From: Ligula intestinalis
Lineage: Eukaryota; Platyhelminthes; Cestoda; Diphyllobothriidea; Diphyllobothriidae
DNA: 64,000 nucleotides
Direction: 5' to 3'
Assembly: GCA_036362985.1 (NCBI GenBank)
Contig: JAYGXS010000005.1
Location: 1,027,257 to 1,091,256, forward strand
Shown one piece after another: positions 51,457-62,389 of this stretch. Both the position numbers and the translations under genes were made by a program. The stretch's first letter is position 1, and every line of letters begins with the position of its first letter. Under the pieces are notes generated by a model, which did no database searches, was not told where the DNA came from, and saw nothing but the letters and a program-made list of their open reading frames with translations.

Positions 51457-54400
51457 GGGATGCCTCTTTTAAAATTCATCCGTATACATATGGGTATCTG
51501 AAGGCAAGAACCTGCTTACGTTCTAGTCAGGATATTTTAAGGTTTAAGTCCGTCCGCAAGAAACGAGCACAAAGTAACGTAGTTGTGGGATGGGAAGATT
51601 TAATGATAACTTATCCCTTTCTTCTAAAAACCCCTAAAGTTCTAACAGAAAACAGAAAAATATTGGCTGCGACATAGTTCCGGTAAAGGCTGTAATATGT
51701 AACCCAATGATGATTTTGGGTTGTTAGTTATCTTCAACTAAATAGGCATCTTAGGAAAATTCCTCATTTTAACTTCTAAAAAAGCTCTGGTGATGATGGT
51801 TGCACAAAAACCTTCCTTGCTGTGTGAGATCGACTGCAACCGAGGCCGCAAATTGTTCACAATTGGGTCAATCGAAGTAAGCAACTATGTTGAAAACTAC
51901 TGTAATATAAAGCGAAAAGTAAGTTCTTTTAGTTTTCATCAAGGTTTACCTTTCACTTTTCACCCTTCTAGGTTGATACTTAATTAAGTAGTCAATTTAT
52001 CTTATTAGTAGGTAATGACCTTTTGTAGTTGAATAAGAGGTCACGTAACTGCGTGACGTCAATAAATTCTGCTGTTCTCGTGATCTTTGTTTTGTTGAAA
52101 GGTGTATCGCTTAATTTCAGGTAAATTAAAAAACTTCGAAAAAGTTTACATGCACAGGTATTCGTCAGCTGCATACCTAACTGAAGTGTATTTTAAAGAT
52201 TTAACATACTATAGAAAGTTTTTTTATTGATCTTAGGCATAAAATGGTACATTTCTGTTGCTGGCGTTCTGTTTGCTCGACAGTATGTTTTTGTGATTTG
52301 AGCCGTTTATAAACAAGGGCCTATTTTGCCGTCGTCATAGAAACTAACATCCAGAAAGCCATTTTTTGGTAAGTGCTTTTGATGGATACCTTATTTTAAA
52401 TTTTTTGATATGAACGTCGAACAGAATCTGGATTTATGGACGAAAACAATGAAAACGCTGGAATCTAAAGCACGCTTTGAAGTGAATTGCAATCCAATAA
52501 CGGAAATATTTATCAACACTTTTGACTGCAGAAAAGTTCTTTTTGCTATAAAGAAATTAGTATGGTTATGCATTCACCTAAAAATAATATTTCACTTTAT
52601 TGTTCTAATTTATGGTTATTGTTTTAACGTCTGCGGAACTTGTTGATTATAATATTTGTTATTTTTTTAAACAAACAATTAGTGCTTTTATATTTCTTTT
52701 AGGTAACAAATTTGGCTAAGGTTGTCCATTGATATTTCAAAGTTTTCCCACATGCATTAATGCCGGTTTGCAAGTAATTATCAATGTTTCGCAAACTTCG
52801 AAATTTTGCGTGCCCTCTTCGCAGTACTAATATTTATTTTGTAAAATGACAGCCCTCAAATTCACGACTGACAGCGTGTCGGGATACATTCAGATGCGTC
52901 AGGTTTATTGCGAGGACTGTGCTGAAGTGTCGGTCCAGCTCTCTCTCTCTCTCTTGCTCTTTTGAATTCTTGTAAGCTGTTTTGTCGGCAGCAATATAAA
53001 GTGTCTACAGCATTCCCAGAGGCCAAGGCGGAGTACATAGTGGAGCGACATAATGACCAGCAAACACTGAAACGTTTTCCGTACGTTGGACAGCCATTCA
53101 ACATTAATTTGCTAGATAGATCCTAAACCGAGGTCGGGCTTCTTAATATAGTCATAAGTAGTTTTTGCAGCAATTAAGGCTATGACACCAGCGTTAATTC
53201 CTTCATTCGTGCGATAGGACTGAAGATGCGATGGAGACATCCGCTTAAAACTGAGAGCTTGGAGAATGGTCATTCGGAACACCTTCGAAAAGCACTGGTG
53301 AAGATTCTTTTCAGTAATGCCAGTGCAGTGTTTGCAGTAAGCAATGTAACTATCGACAAATATGGGATCCTAATTCTCTCTCTAGTTGTCTTCAATGCCT
53401 ACTCGGATTACTTGACAGCGTGCCCATTTAGCCGGAAGTTAGGTTAGATGTAACTAAGAGCGAATGCCTTTCAAGCATGCTAGTACTTAATTACATCGAC
53501 TATCTCCATCAGTCTCACATGCTTCATGCCTGCAATCCTGTTGAATTAGTTGCTGGAGCACGGTTTTCGAGATGGGCACCTTCCGTCTAGCGACTATGCC
53601 ATGTTTATGATGTTAAACTGCACATTTCTCATGAATTCGGCTTCGCCGTGCAACCAAGTCGTCAGTCCACTTGTTTTACTCATTGCCCGAAGAGTGACTA
53701 AATCTCGCACCGAAACTTGTCAGCCTGTTTAAGTCAAAGAAATCCGAGCAGTTACCGCTGCACTATTTCGGGAGTCCGGGGCTGCAGTCGGTACGGGAGC
53801 TTTGCTGACCTCCGGCACCCATTCTTCGCACTAATGAACTCACCAACTTGGACAGAGACTGGTGCCTGTTAATGGGAATAGAGAATAAGGTCTGCACATT
53901 TCCTTCCTCGTTATAAATGCTCTGACGTGCCTGAGGCTAGCACGGTACGCTTAAAGTCGTGGCTTAGAAGGTTGCCAAATGACGGGGTAACGAGGGCCGC
54001 GTGGTCAGTCCAGTGTGTGTTTGTGTGGAGTGGCCGAATGGTGGATCAGGGGTCAGCCTGCAATGGCTCACACCCGCGGAGGCATAGTTAAGTCAGGTGT
54101 GACGGCATGCCTGGGGAAGGCTCTGGCCGCGCCAGCCAACTGTGCCCTCTTGTGTGCCTCTGATCCTCTTGAATTGGTCATGACAACGGGTCCAGGTGGG
54201 AGAGCGAGAGAGCTCAGGAGATGAGAGGCAAGTCTATTCTCACTACAATCGAAATCACCCTCGGTTCACCGCACCTGCGCCACCTTGCAGACAGTAAACT
54301 GTCGTGTGGTAAAATATATCCTTCGAAAGTAAGCGCTCTGCAGCTTAAAACATGAACTGGTTTTTGATATAGCCATAAATAACGTTGGCAGAGCTGTATA

Positions 54401-55207
54401 CAAACCAATTTACATGATTCCCGACACGGAAAGTCCAGGCAGAATTGAAGTATCCGTTTCAGTGTTTCAGTAAGGGCAGAATTAAGACGTCATTACATAC
54501 TTCCGCTCGCAAACGACGTAGAGCGCCTGGACACCGACGTTCAAGTGCTTAGACCACCCAGCGTAAATGCTCTGTGGTCCACCGACACCTGCTTCTTCCC
54601 TACTCACATCAGCATCCGCAATCGAGCTGCCACTAGCTGATGCCCGTCAGTAAACTTAATAAAGACTAATCCTAGATTACCTCGGCCATTTACTAGCATG
54701 CCTCAACTGTACAAAACTCTATTTCCCCTACTGACCTCGTCCTGTCTAGACGTTGGCTAATTGAGAAGTTTCCTCTGAGTTGGTTTTGCATTCCATCTAT
54801 CAGCTGACCAAGTCCTGCGTTAGGACGCACGAGGGCGTGTTTATTTTATTGTCTCCGCGGTGTGTATGCTAGGAGGCCCCGTTTGGTCCTTAATTAGCTC
54901 TAAGCTCATGCAAACGAAATGTCGACTATGCTGAGTCTTTCAAAGTTGACTAGAGTGGGAGATCAGCGTTTTGTTTTTGTATTTTCAGTTGTTTCTATCA
55001 CTTTGTGGGTCTTTTCAACCTACTATCGTAAGGAATTTAACTACTTACTGAGGGAATAAGTATCAAGTTCCCAAATGTAACCGGTTCCGGAACAATTTTT
55101 GCAACAGCGAGCAACAGTTCTACGGTGATATCTTGCTTAATCGGGGCCCAAGTTGCAGATGTTTGGAGAATTCTGAATATTTACTTAGGAGGTCTGGCTA
55201 ATTTGCT
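51457..55207. other. Large intron-like stretch, mostly unassigned
   Basis: About 3.7 kb with no supported exon. A (CT)n run is at 52937-52953. TTCACAATTGGGTCA at 51856-51870 matches the SINE tail without its tRNA-like head. The open frame 52410-52646 (78 residues, ending in a hydrophobic stretch) has no known motif. Confidence 0.35.
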
Positions 55208-55345
55208 TAATTTAAGTTGAGCACATTGTGAAAAAACTCGCGACATTCGGCGGAATTTGAACCCGCATAGAAGAGAAGGCCTTTACACGAAGCCTATATA
55301 CTCGCAGTTGAGTTACAAATGCCACGCTTCACACCGTGGTAAAAT
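55208..55345 (-). mobile_element. tRNA-derived SINE, inverted partner
   Basis: On the minus strand, a tRNA-like unit from 55322 to 55243: GCATTTG acceptor, ACTC/GAGT D stem, an AGGCTT...AAGGCCT hairpin, GCGGGTTCAAATTCC B box, and a CGAATGT 3' acceptor. It is followed by a TTTTTTCACA tail. It mirrors the copy at 55362-55500. Confidence 0.75.
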
Positions 55346-55361
55346 CGATTCAAATATTAGG

Positions 55362-55500
55362 AAACTCACGCTGTGAAGAGTGGCATTTGTAGCTCAACTG
55401 GGTCAGCGTTGGCTTCGCGTAAAGGCCTTCTCTACTATGCGGTTTCAAATCCCGCCGAATGCCACGAGTTTTTTCACAATTGGGTCAACTTAAATTCTGA
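55362..55500 (+). mobile_element. tRNA-derived SINE with intact acceptor stem
   Basis: The tRNA-like head at 55383-55462 has 7 of 7 acceptor pairs (GCATTTG/CGAATGC, one GU), U8-A9, a GCTC D-arm start, D loop AACTGGGTCA, and a T arm with GGTTTCAAATCCC as B box. The anticodon region is enlarged and not tRNA-like. The tail TTTTTTCACAATTGGGTCAA (55469-55488) follows. Together with the minus copy 17 bp away it forms a palindrome of about 290 bp in the intron just downstream of exon A. Confidence 0.8.
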
Positions 55501-55644
55501 ATAGTGTTTAAATTAGGAACAAAAAGTACCCTCCGGCAGGACACTGTTCTTACAATTCATGGATGCTCTTCTTTCCACTGGAAATAATTATACTATATAA
55601 TTGCTAGTAAAAAATTGGACAATGAAGGATAATCGAAGACCTAC

Positions 55645-55853
55645 CTGGTATAGGTACGCGGAGTCGAGATCAGCCTCACGCTCCCAGATAACCGGGCTGT
55701 TTTCACAGTTACCGGTGCTTGATGAGAGTTCGCGGAATACGACCCGGCTGCCACGAACTAAGTTCTTGCCAATTATGAAGAGATCACCACCACCAGTCTC
55801 GGGAGCTTCCCTTGTGGACATCAGACAGATTTCAGGGCGCCCAACGATCTGCG
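55645..55853 (-). CDS. NFAT-type gene, exon A: first half of the IPT (RHR-C) domain
   Basis: An internal exon of 209 nt. The acceptor is CTTGCCCTATTTTAG before CGCAGATC and the donor is CTATACCAG followed by GTAGGT. It encodes 69 residues: VGRPEICLMSTREAPETGGG, DLFIIGKNLVRGSRVVFREL and PVIWEREADLDSAYLYQ. Vertebrate NFAT5 has the same layout (GGEE-x-F-L-I-G-K-N-F...V-I-F-x-E, then W...E-A-E-I-D...H-Q), so this is an NFAT-type RHR-C/IPT domain. NFAT proteins are nuclear transcription factors. The exon starts after one base of a codon and ends between codons, matching exon C. The upstream exon with the DNA-binding Rel domain (RARYxTEGSRG loop) should lie at higher coordinates. I did not find it in the window, so it may lie beyond 64 kb or be fragmented in small exons. 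Confidence 0.8.
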
Positions 55854-58800
55854 CTAAAATAGGGCAAGACAGGTACAATTTCCAATTGAGACTACCAGCC
55901 AAAACTATAATAAAAAATATACCAAACGGAGAAGCGTGGTAGAGCGTTGCTGGATATTGCCGCCTATATGTCGGATGGACACCTAAGCTTACTGATGTAC
56001 TTTACTCTGTAGTTCTCGGAAGCATTACAACTGGCGGGTAAAATCACTAATCAAGGAATTTTATTCACTATGAAATAGAATTAAGTCTTATATTTTCGTT
56101 GCCTAAAGCATGGGCATGTGAAGAGCACAGGCTCCAGGAACAGAATCTGACGAGCGGCATGGTGTGTTAAATTTACATGTCTGGCTGTTGAACGGCTAAT
56201 TTTTTTCTGGCACACGTACTGATCAAACAGGAACATAATCGAGAGTGGAATTAGACAACATTAGTTGCGAGATACTGAATCTAGTTTTGTACTAAAGGTC
56301 TGCGGTTTCAGACAGTTTGAAAGCTGATTCGAATTATATTTGGCCGTTTTATTAACTGTTTGCTCCAATATCTGTTGGACTCTCCTAGTGCGATGGAGCA
56401 ATGCAGCCTGAAATGAGTTTCATTTTCCAATGTGTAAAATCTTTTGCAAACAGCCTTGACAGACCTCGGATAGGAGCAGTGAGCATAGCAACTACTCTTA
56501 AAAGTAGACAGTGAGAGCCGATGTCAAGCGAATGCAGAAATCTAAGAAGGGGTTCAAATATAAGACCGGAAGACGAAAGAATAACGCTGTTCATGCTCAA
56601 CACTACCACCACATCTCCTCACCACTACCGCACATCCAGGCAGCTGGTCGACTTAACCGACATCCATCCGCGACTTCCCTCCGCCAACTCCGACTGCAGC
56701 CTGTCCCTGGGGCGAGATTAGCTTCTGCCGTTGATTTCCTCGGAAATCCCATTCTGTTACCCACTTAACTCCTCTTCAGCCTCAAAGTTCCTTCGGTGCT
56801 GTCATAAAAAATGTCAGTTTTTATTTGGGAAAGCGCAGGTGCTGTGGGCCGATTCGGTCCACTTCAATTACATTTCGTTTGATGTAGACTTCCTCCATCA
56901 CCATAGAGGTCACCAATGCTAGAACAAAAACGCCGAACTATGTTCTAACCATGGAATCGCCTTTTGGGTAGATTGCTTCTTTTTCTGAGACTCACTGCAG
57001 TACGCTTTGACGCAGACTTCCAGCCGTCTACAAGGCCCTGAAACACCATTGGCAATTTCCTGAAAGGCGAAAAAATGTTGCTGTCTTCAGAGACCACAAG
57101 TCGCCTCGCCTTCCCAGAAGGTCCCCAACTACGCTGCAACTCTGAGTTCACCGCCAAGGACTGTCCCATTGAGGGAATATGAAGCAAGGCCCACCTTCCA
57201 ATCAACTCTCCCCAACAGATGACTGTGCAGTTGTGACCGCAGAACTTTCTGTCGATTCCTCCGATAAGGAGGGGACGTCTTAGGCTTACATAACCATGAT
57301 CTTCTGACAATTGGCGACGGCAACTTTCGATTCAACGTCTCCGTCTGCTTAACCGTCTTTTGATGTCTGTTGCTCTTCTCTCCGCCTAATGGTCTACCAT
57401 CTTCTTGCACAACCTCACTCGTACAGGGATCCGAGTCAGCTACATGCCGACCTCTGGCCGATTCTTGTGACCAGGTGTGCACGAAAATCTGAGGGTCTAC
57501 ACATGACGTGCTTAGGTTGCTTATGGAGTGGGATTTAGTTGCACAACAAGGGCTTATCCAACACTCGTTAAAGTCCCTGTGCTAGTTTCGTCCAACTTTA
57601 TCTGGAAATTGTGCCTGAGTTAATTTTATCAAATGACTGCTCCTATTGTGTCAAATGGTTCACCTGGTGGTTCGCAGTCCCTGAACTGTTGGATGTCGAG
57701 GCAACATGGGTAATCATGTTTGAGGTGTCATTTTCAACGTCCCTTCCACTCTCCTAACTGACCATGTTATACGTTCTGATTTTTACCTTTACAGTCTCCA
57801 GTCAACTTCGTCGTTTGCAGTCAGATTTGCACCACAGTCTACGTTTTGGCTAATTGAATAACAGTTGAGGATACTCCTATGTATTGCGAAGGATAAGTTG
57901 AATTTAAATAATCCTCATCCCCTGGTTCAGTTTGGTATACACTCAGGTGGAAATTGAAAACCGGCTATTCTGTCGCTAAACTGACCACAGCTAACTCTTG
58001 GTGTAGTTGAACCATTGCGGCTTCCAGTCGCTGGGCAGCCATTTGCCGTCAAAAATAGAGCTCCGCTCAGTCCCTTCTGCGTTACTGAGCTTGCCAGTTA
58101 TCTGTTCCAGCTCTAACCAAGCGTTCTTTAACGTAACGCAAGTGGAAACCTATGGTGCACGTCACCTCTTACATGATATATGCTTGCTTTAGACTTGTAA
58201 ATCTCAAAATACCCCTCTGATGTTGGACGTTGCCTTTAATTTACTCTTCAAATTTTATCTGCTCTTCATTAAAATTCGTAAAAATATATTTTATATCTGT
58301 CGATTACATTTATATCACACAGCTCAAGCGCTAATCTGGCGATTTCTAGGTGCGTGTATTCTCACCCCCTGTTCTCCACTGCTCTCCGGTTATCGTTTCA
58401 GCCTTGCTTAACAAAGACCTCTCGAATTTTATACGTATTCTCCGAATGCTCTCTTCAGCTGTCGGTGTTTCTTTTGCTTTTTAGTTAATATAATTCAACA
58501 GCACAGAAAAACGGTCGAACAATTTGCGGACCGCACTCCTTTTGAGGGTTTTTTCATCCACTTCACTGCCAAGTCTTCCAGTGCTATGTACCAAAGATTT
58601 CGACGTAGGTCCTGCCGTACATCCGCATACCAGCACTCCGTAATCCCATTTCTAGCACGTTACCTCACGTGTTAAAAAGAAAATCAAGCAGCTGACATTA
58701 GACCTGTCTCCATACTAGATGTGGCTTTGATTTAGACCTTTAGCTTTATTGAATTATCTCTTGGTCTCACAGTGAATGGAGCCATTTTTTGCTAACAATC

Positions 58801-59397
58801 TTGGACGTTCACCTTTAAAATAACCCTATTTTTCCCCTTCAGTCCGATTTGAGGTTTTCATGGTCTGGCGTGGTATTAAGAATGCACAAGCGAAGTGTGT
58901 GCTTGCCTAAATGTCGTCACAAACCCCAACACGGCAGAGAAGGAGAAAAAATTGGCCTCTTGGCACTATAGTAAAACCCTGCAATTCATGCTCGTTGAAA
59001 ATGGGCGCGTATGCATAGTTTCCCGTTCAGTTTGGTCGTATTCTGTCCAATCTCCTTCGAGATGAAGTTCGAAAGGAGCGTAGCAACTTCTCGCGCACAT
59101 GGATCGGTCAAGCCTGACGAGTTCTGTGAACATAACCAATTCGAAACGCTGTAGAGTGCACTCCATGACATGCAGCTTGAGAAATACACCCACGTGATGG
59201 TCAGTGAACCGACTCTTCATGAGAATGTGAACATTTCCAGATGAGGTCTAAAATTTTAGAAACAAAATAACATGCAAGCAACACCTTAATTACCCTAAAA
59301 GTAGTCGTAGTTTACTAAGATCAACACGGCTAGTGTTTCTTGTGATTACCTGGTGGCTTCTACTAATGCTCACTCAAGTCTCGATGACGAGACAGAT
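55854..59397. other. Unassigned stretch, possibly intron of the NFAT-type gene
   Basis: About 3.5 kb without a supported gene. Minus frames 57482-57129 and 57310-56945 overlap and could be one broken frame of unknown nature. A minus frame 59220-58966 (84 residues) has no known motif, although it ends at a CATGAATTGCAG/GG boundary. AT-rich around 58200-58350. Confidence 0.3.
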
Positions 59398-59451
59398 GCT
59401 GGTGGTGGTGGTGGTGGTGGTGGTGGTGGTGGTGGTGGTGGNNNNNNNNNN
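59398..59451. repeat. (GGT)n microsatellite ending in an assembly gap
   Basis: About 14 GGT units (59398-59441) run straight into ten N (59442-59451). The true length is unknown. Confidence 0.9.
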
Positions 59452-60977
59452 TGCATCATCTCCTTCGCCAGAACTGCTTCCCAGAACGCGCTTCCTTTCT
59501 TGTATGCCGCTTTTTAAATAAAGTTTCATCAGTTCTTTTTACTTATGTGTCTACTTAATCTCGAAAATATCAAACGAGGAAAAATAACCTACTAGGATAA
59601 GTCCCCCTGAGCCATCATTACCACTATATAGAATCGAAAATCCATCTGCAACCGTGATCTCATCGCGAAAACCTTCCATTTACCCTCAAGGTAAAAAAGC
59701 AGTGCCCGATGGTCCTAAAGTTCGCACGGAATATGCAGTGATGGTTTAAACGCAGTTGCAAGAGTGACCAGTACTTTTAACTACCCATTTGAGGCCGCCA
59801 AATTTTTTTAAACTGGATCGAATGGAGATTTTCACTAGCCCGCCAATTCACATTCTCATTGGAATCCATCCTCAGATACTGAAATTGGATAAGGGCAGTG
59901 GAGTGCCGAGGTTTCGTAGTATTTATAGGTCCTAGCCGCTGAGCCTGCATGTCTACCACAATTAGCAGCTGCTGACTCTACCACCGATAGGTGCATATGG
60001 CGTGACCATTCTGGTGTTACAGTATGTATTTACTGTGCGTCGGTGCGCTTGTCAAAATTGTCGGCTCGTGCATTCATCTTAGGTACCATAATCACGTGGT
60101 GAAATAAGAGCCGGCAGTCGGTTTTGCTAACTCGGGGATTTCGTCAGTTGTCCAGGTGGTTCGCCGATACTGGCTCAATGAACCATCTACACGCGCACGC
60201 TCAGTGTGGTTACGTTCTTTGCCTAGGCAGTCTCAGCGCCGAATATGGAGCGGGTAGGTCACTGCGACCAAAGAATCATCACTCGAGGCGTTGGTGGCGC
60301 ACCCGGTTGCAACCCTTCGCAGAACATCGGTTGAATCAAACTCGAACGTATGGCCGGGACCCTTCGAAGCTGACGGCATTCATCCTTAATGCTGCTGCGT
60401 ACTTGGCCATGCGCAGCCTGAGTAGCCTTAGAGTATCTCCAACATAGCTGCGTCGCCTATAACCGCACCAGATGCCATGCGTTCATTATCGTGCCACAGT
60501 GGGCCTCTTGCCCCCAAGTTCTGGCGCCTGAGGGTTGCCTGCAGCCTATGTTCAACGCCAAAGTCAATAAATGTGACAGCTTGCTAGACATTAGTTACGT
60601 GTGGGGGGGACCGGTTGGATTTGGTCTCTCCCGTCTACTTTGCGCATGCGCCATCTAAAGAAGTTGTGCGGAGTCATTCGCTCTTAACAGCCGTTGAAGG
60701 TATTGAAATTCCATGATCCCGTCTTCCGTCTCCGTACACACTGACATGCAACTGCATTTTTGGCTGATGGGTGGTTGTTGTTGCAGTTCAGTACTCATGT
60801 CGTATTTGTCGCTTTCCTACTTACTTTGATAATTAGGCTACTAAAGGGTTTGCGGCCAACGTGGATATTAGGAAGGTCCAACTGGTTGTATGGCTGTTGC
60901 TACTTTGTAAAGCTCTTGTTCCTATGATCGTGCCTCCTACTGCTTTCAGGAACCCGACTCCTCGCTTCTATTGGGGA
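59452..60977. other. Unassigned stretch
   Basis: No gene recognised. The plus frame 60124-60447 (107 residues, Arg/His/Trp-rich) has no known motif. Confidence 0.3.
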
Positions 60978-61011
60978 CTAGCGCGGAAGCCCGGCTTCGC
61001 CTTGGGCTTCC
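60978..61011 (-). mobile_element. Helitron 3' terminus: perfect hairpin plus CTAG
   Basis: On the minus strand GGAAGCCC-AAGGCGAAGCC-GGGCTTCC (61011-60985) forms an 8-bp perfect stem, followed by GCG and CTAG (60981-60978), with T as the next base. It is nearly identical to the terminus at 22227-22259, so both Helitrons belong to one family. Confidence 0.8.
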
Positions 61012-61079
61012 TTACATGTTGTTGTCCCATAAGTAGGCAAAGTCTGTATGAGAACCTCTGAAAATGATTATGTTCAGTT

Positions 61080-61246
61080 CAGTTCAGTTTTATTAGGGAA
61101 ATGTAGGTAAATACCTTTGAACTCCCTCTTTGTGCATAGCTATGATGCAGAACATGTGGCGTTGTCAGTAATGGAACTGAGTTAGGGGGGGGGGGGCAGA
61201 CAGTAAAAAAACTCCTTAGGCATTTTCCATAAGTCTATGATAATAG
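61080..61246 (-). repeat. Dispersed repeat family, middle and tail
   Basis: Reverse complement reads AGACTTATGG, AATGCCTAAGGAGTTTTTTT, a 13-base C-run, CACATGTTCTGCATCATAGC, AAAGGTATTTACCTACATTT and CCTAATAAAACTGAACTGAA. It lies inside the second Helitron, between its coding part and its 3' end. Confidence 0.75.
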
Positions 61247-61348
61247 TGAAGTCAATGGAAGCGTGGATTTCCAGGGCGGACTTGAAACTGTTAACGTAGG
61301 TGGTGCGCTGGTGGAGCATGTGTAGAAAAGAAACTATTATACGATGCT

Positions 61349-62285
61349 TCAAGCCTGGCTACACCCGGGATCCGCTTTGAGCTTGTAGGTTGATGTCTTC
61401 TGCGAAGTATATTTGTAGAAATTTCGGCTAGCCATCAGGAGGAGGTAGAAACGATCCGATCCGGGGCAAACTTGGCCTTCCACATTAAAGGTTGGCATAA
61501 ATTCAACCTCATGAACAATGTCGGCACCAAAAGAGGTCATTTGAAACGCCCAATTGTATTTTCTTATGTTTAAAAGGAAATTTTTGGAGTCGTCGGTATT
61601 ACCAGTAAGCAATATTTGGAGTGTTTCTGGTGGTTGGGGGAAGTTACTCAGTAGAACTTTACCGTTGGAACAGCACATGCCATCCGTTTCACCAGTCCAC
61701 TTTTTCGCCTGACAATGTCCGCAAAAATCCACCATCCTCCCAATGGAAACATTTGAATCTCCCACTTAACCAAGACTTGGGTTGCAGTTGAGTGAACCTT
61801 TGCTACATACTTGAGCATTTATCGAAGCAAACAACGGGCCAGAGTTGCCAAACCGTATGTGAATTGGTTGCGAACTTGAGTTTTCAGCATAGATTGGGCG
61901 TTGATCCGCTCTCTGTAATGCTTGCATAGCCTGGCGTGCACTTCTACGTCTAGGCAATTCGTTTTGCCGACGTTGCACATCTCTTATCCTATCTAGGTCT
62001 CTTCTTTGCAGAGGTTAAACTTCGGTTTCTTGGGAGCGTCGATATCGCTGACGCATGACATTAGTCTCCAGTCGAAGCTGTCTTTCATTTTGCGTTTCTT
62101 GCGAACGTCTATTAACATTGGCAAATCTCTTCTGTTCCATCGTCTGAACTTGTGTTCTCGCGGCTGCTCTAATTCCTTTTCTACCTAATGAGGTAGAACC
62201 TACAAATAGGCTATTATTTTGAACAAAATAACATTGGGTAGATGACCTGGATGCAAATATGTGGGTCCAGGTGGAAGTGGGTCAA
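61349..62285 (-). pseudogene. Helitron protein, N-terminal region (second copy)
   Basis: One reading frame runs from about 62285 to 61349, interrupted only by two TAA codons (near 62023-62021 and at 61768-61766). It starts with repeated basic blocks (RRSQETQNERQ, RQRYRRSQETE, RRQNELPRRRSARQAMQAL), like the R-R-x-x-E-T repeats at the start of animal Helitron proteins. It continues into the N-terminal zinc-binding segment CGHCQAKKW...GMCCSNGKVLL, FQMTSFGADIV and FMPTFNVEGQV. The Rep catalytic domain and helicase that should follow are absent: homology ends near 61349, and the 3' terminus comes 370 bp later. It is thus an internally deleted derivative that keeps the parts missing from the 22-25 kb copy. 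Confidence 0.8.
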
Positions 62286-62389
62286 GTGATTTACGGAACG
62301 CTGGCCTGAAACAGCTGCCTGTCACCAATGCTAACGGGGGGACGCCTAGGTAGACGGCGTCCCCCAGTCCTCGAGATCTTTATGGCCTC

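Noticed and set aside
57129..57482. Minus frame of 117 codons as a host gene
   Set aside because: No recognisable motif and no splice-site support. It overlaps another chance-like frame.
58966..59220. Upstream Rel-domain exon of the NFAT-type gene
   Set aside because: The frame lacks the RARYxTEGSRG recognition loop and other Rel motifs in all three minus frames.
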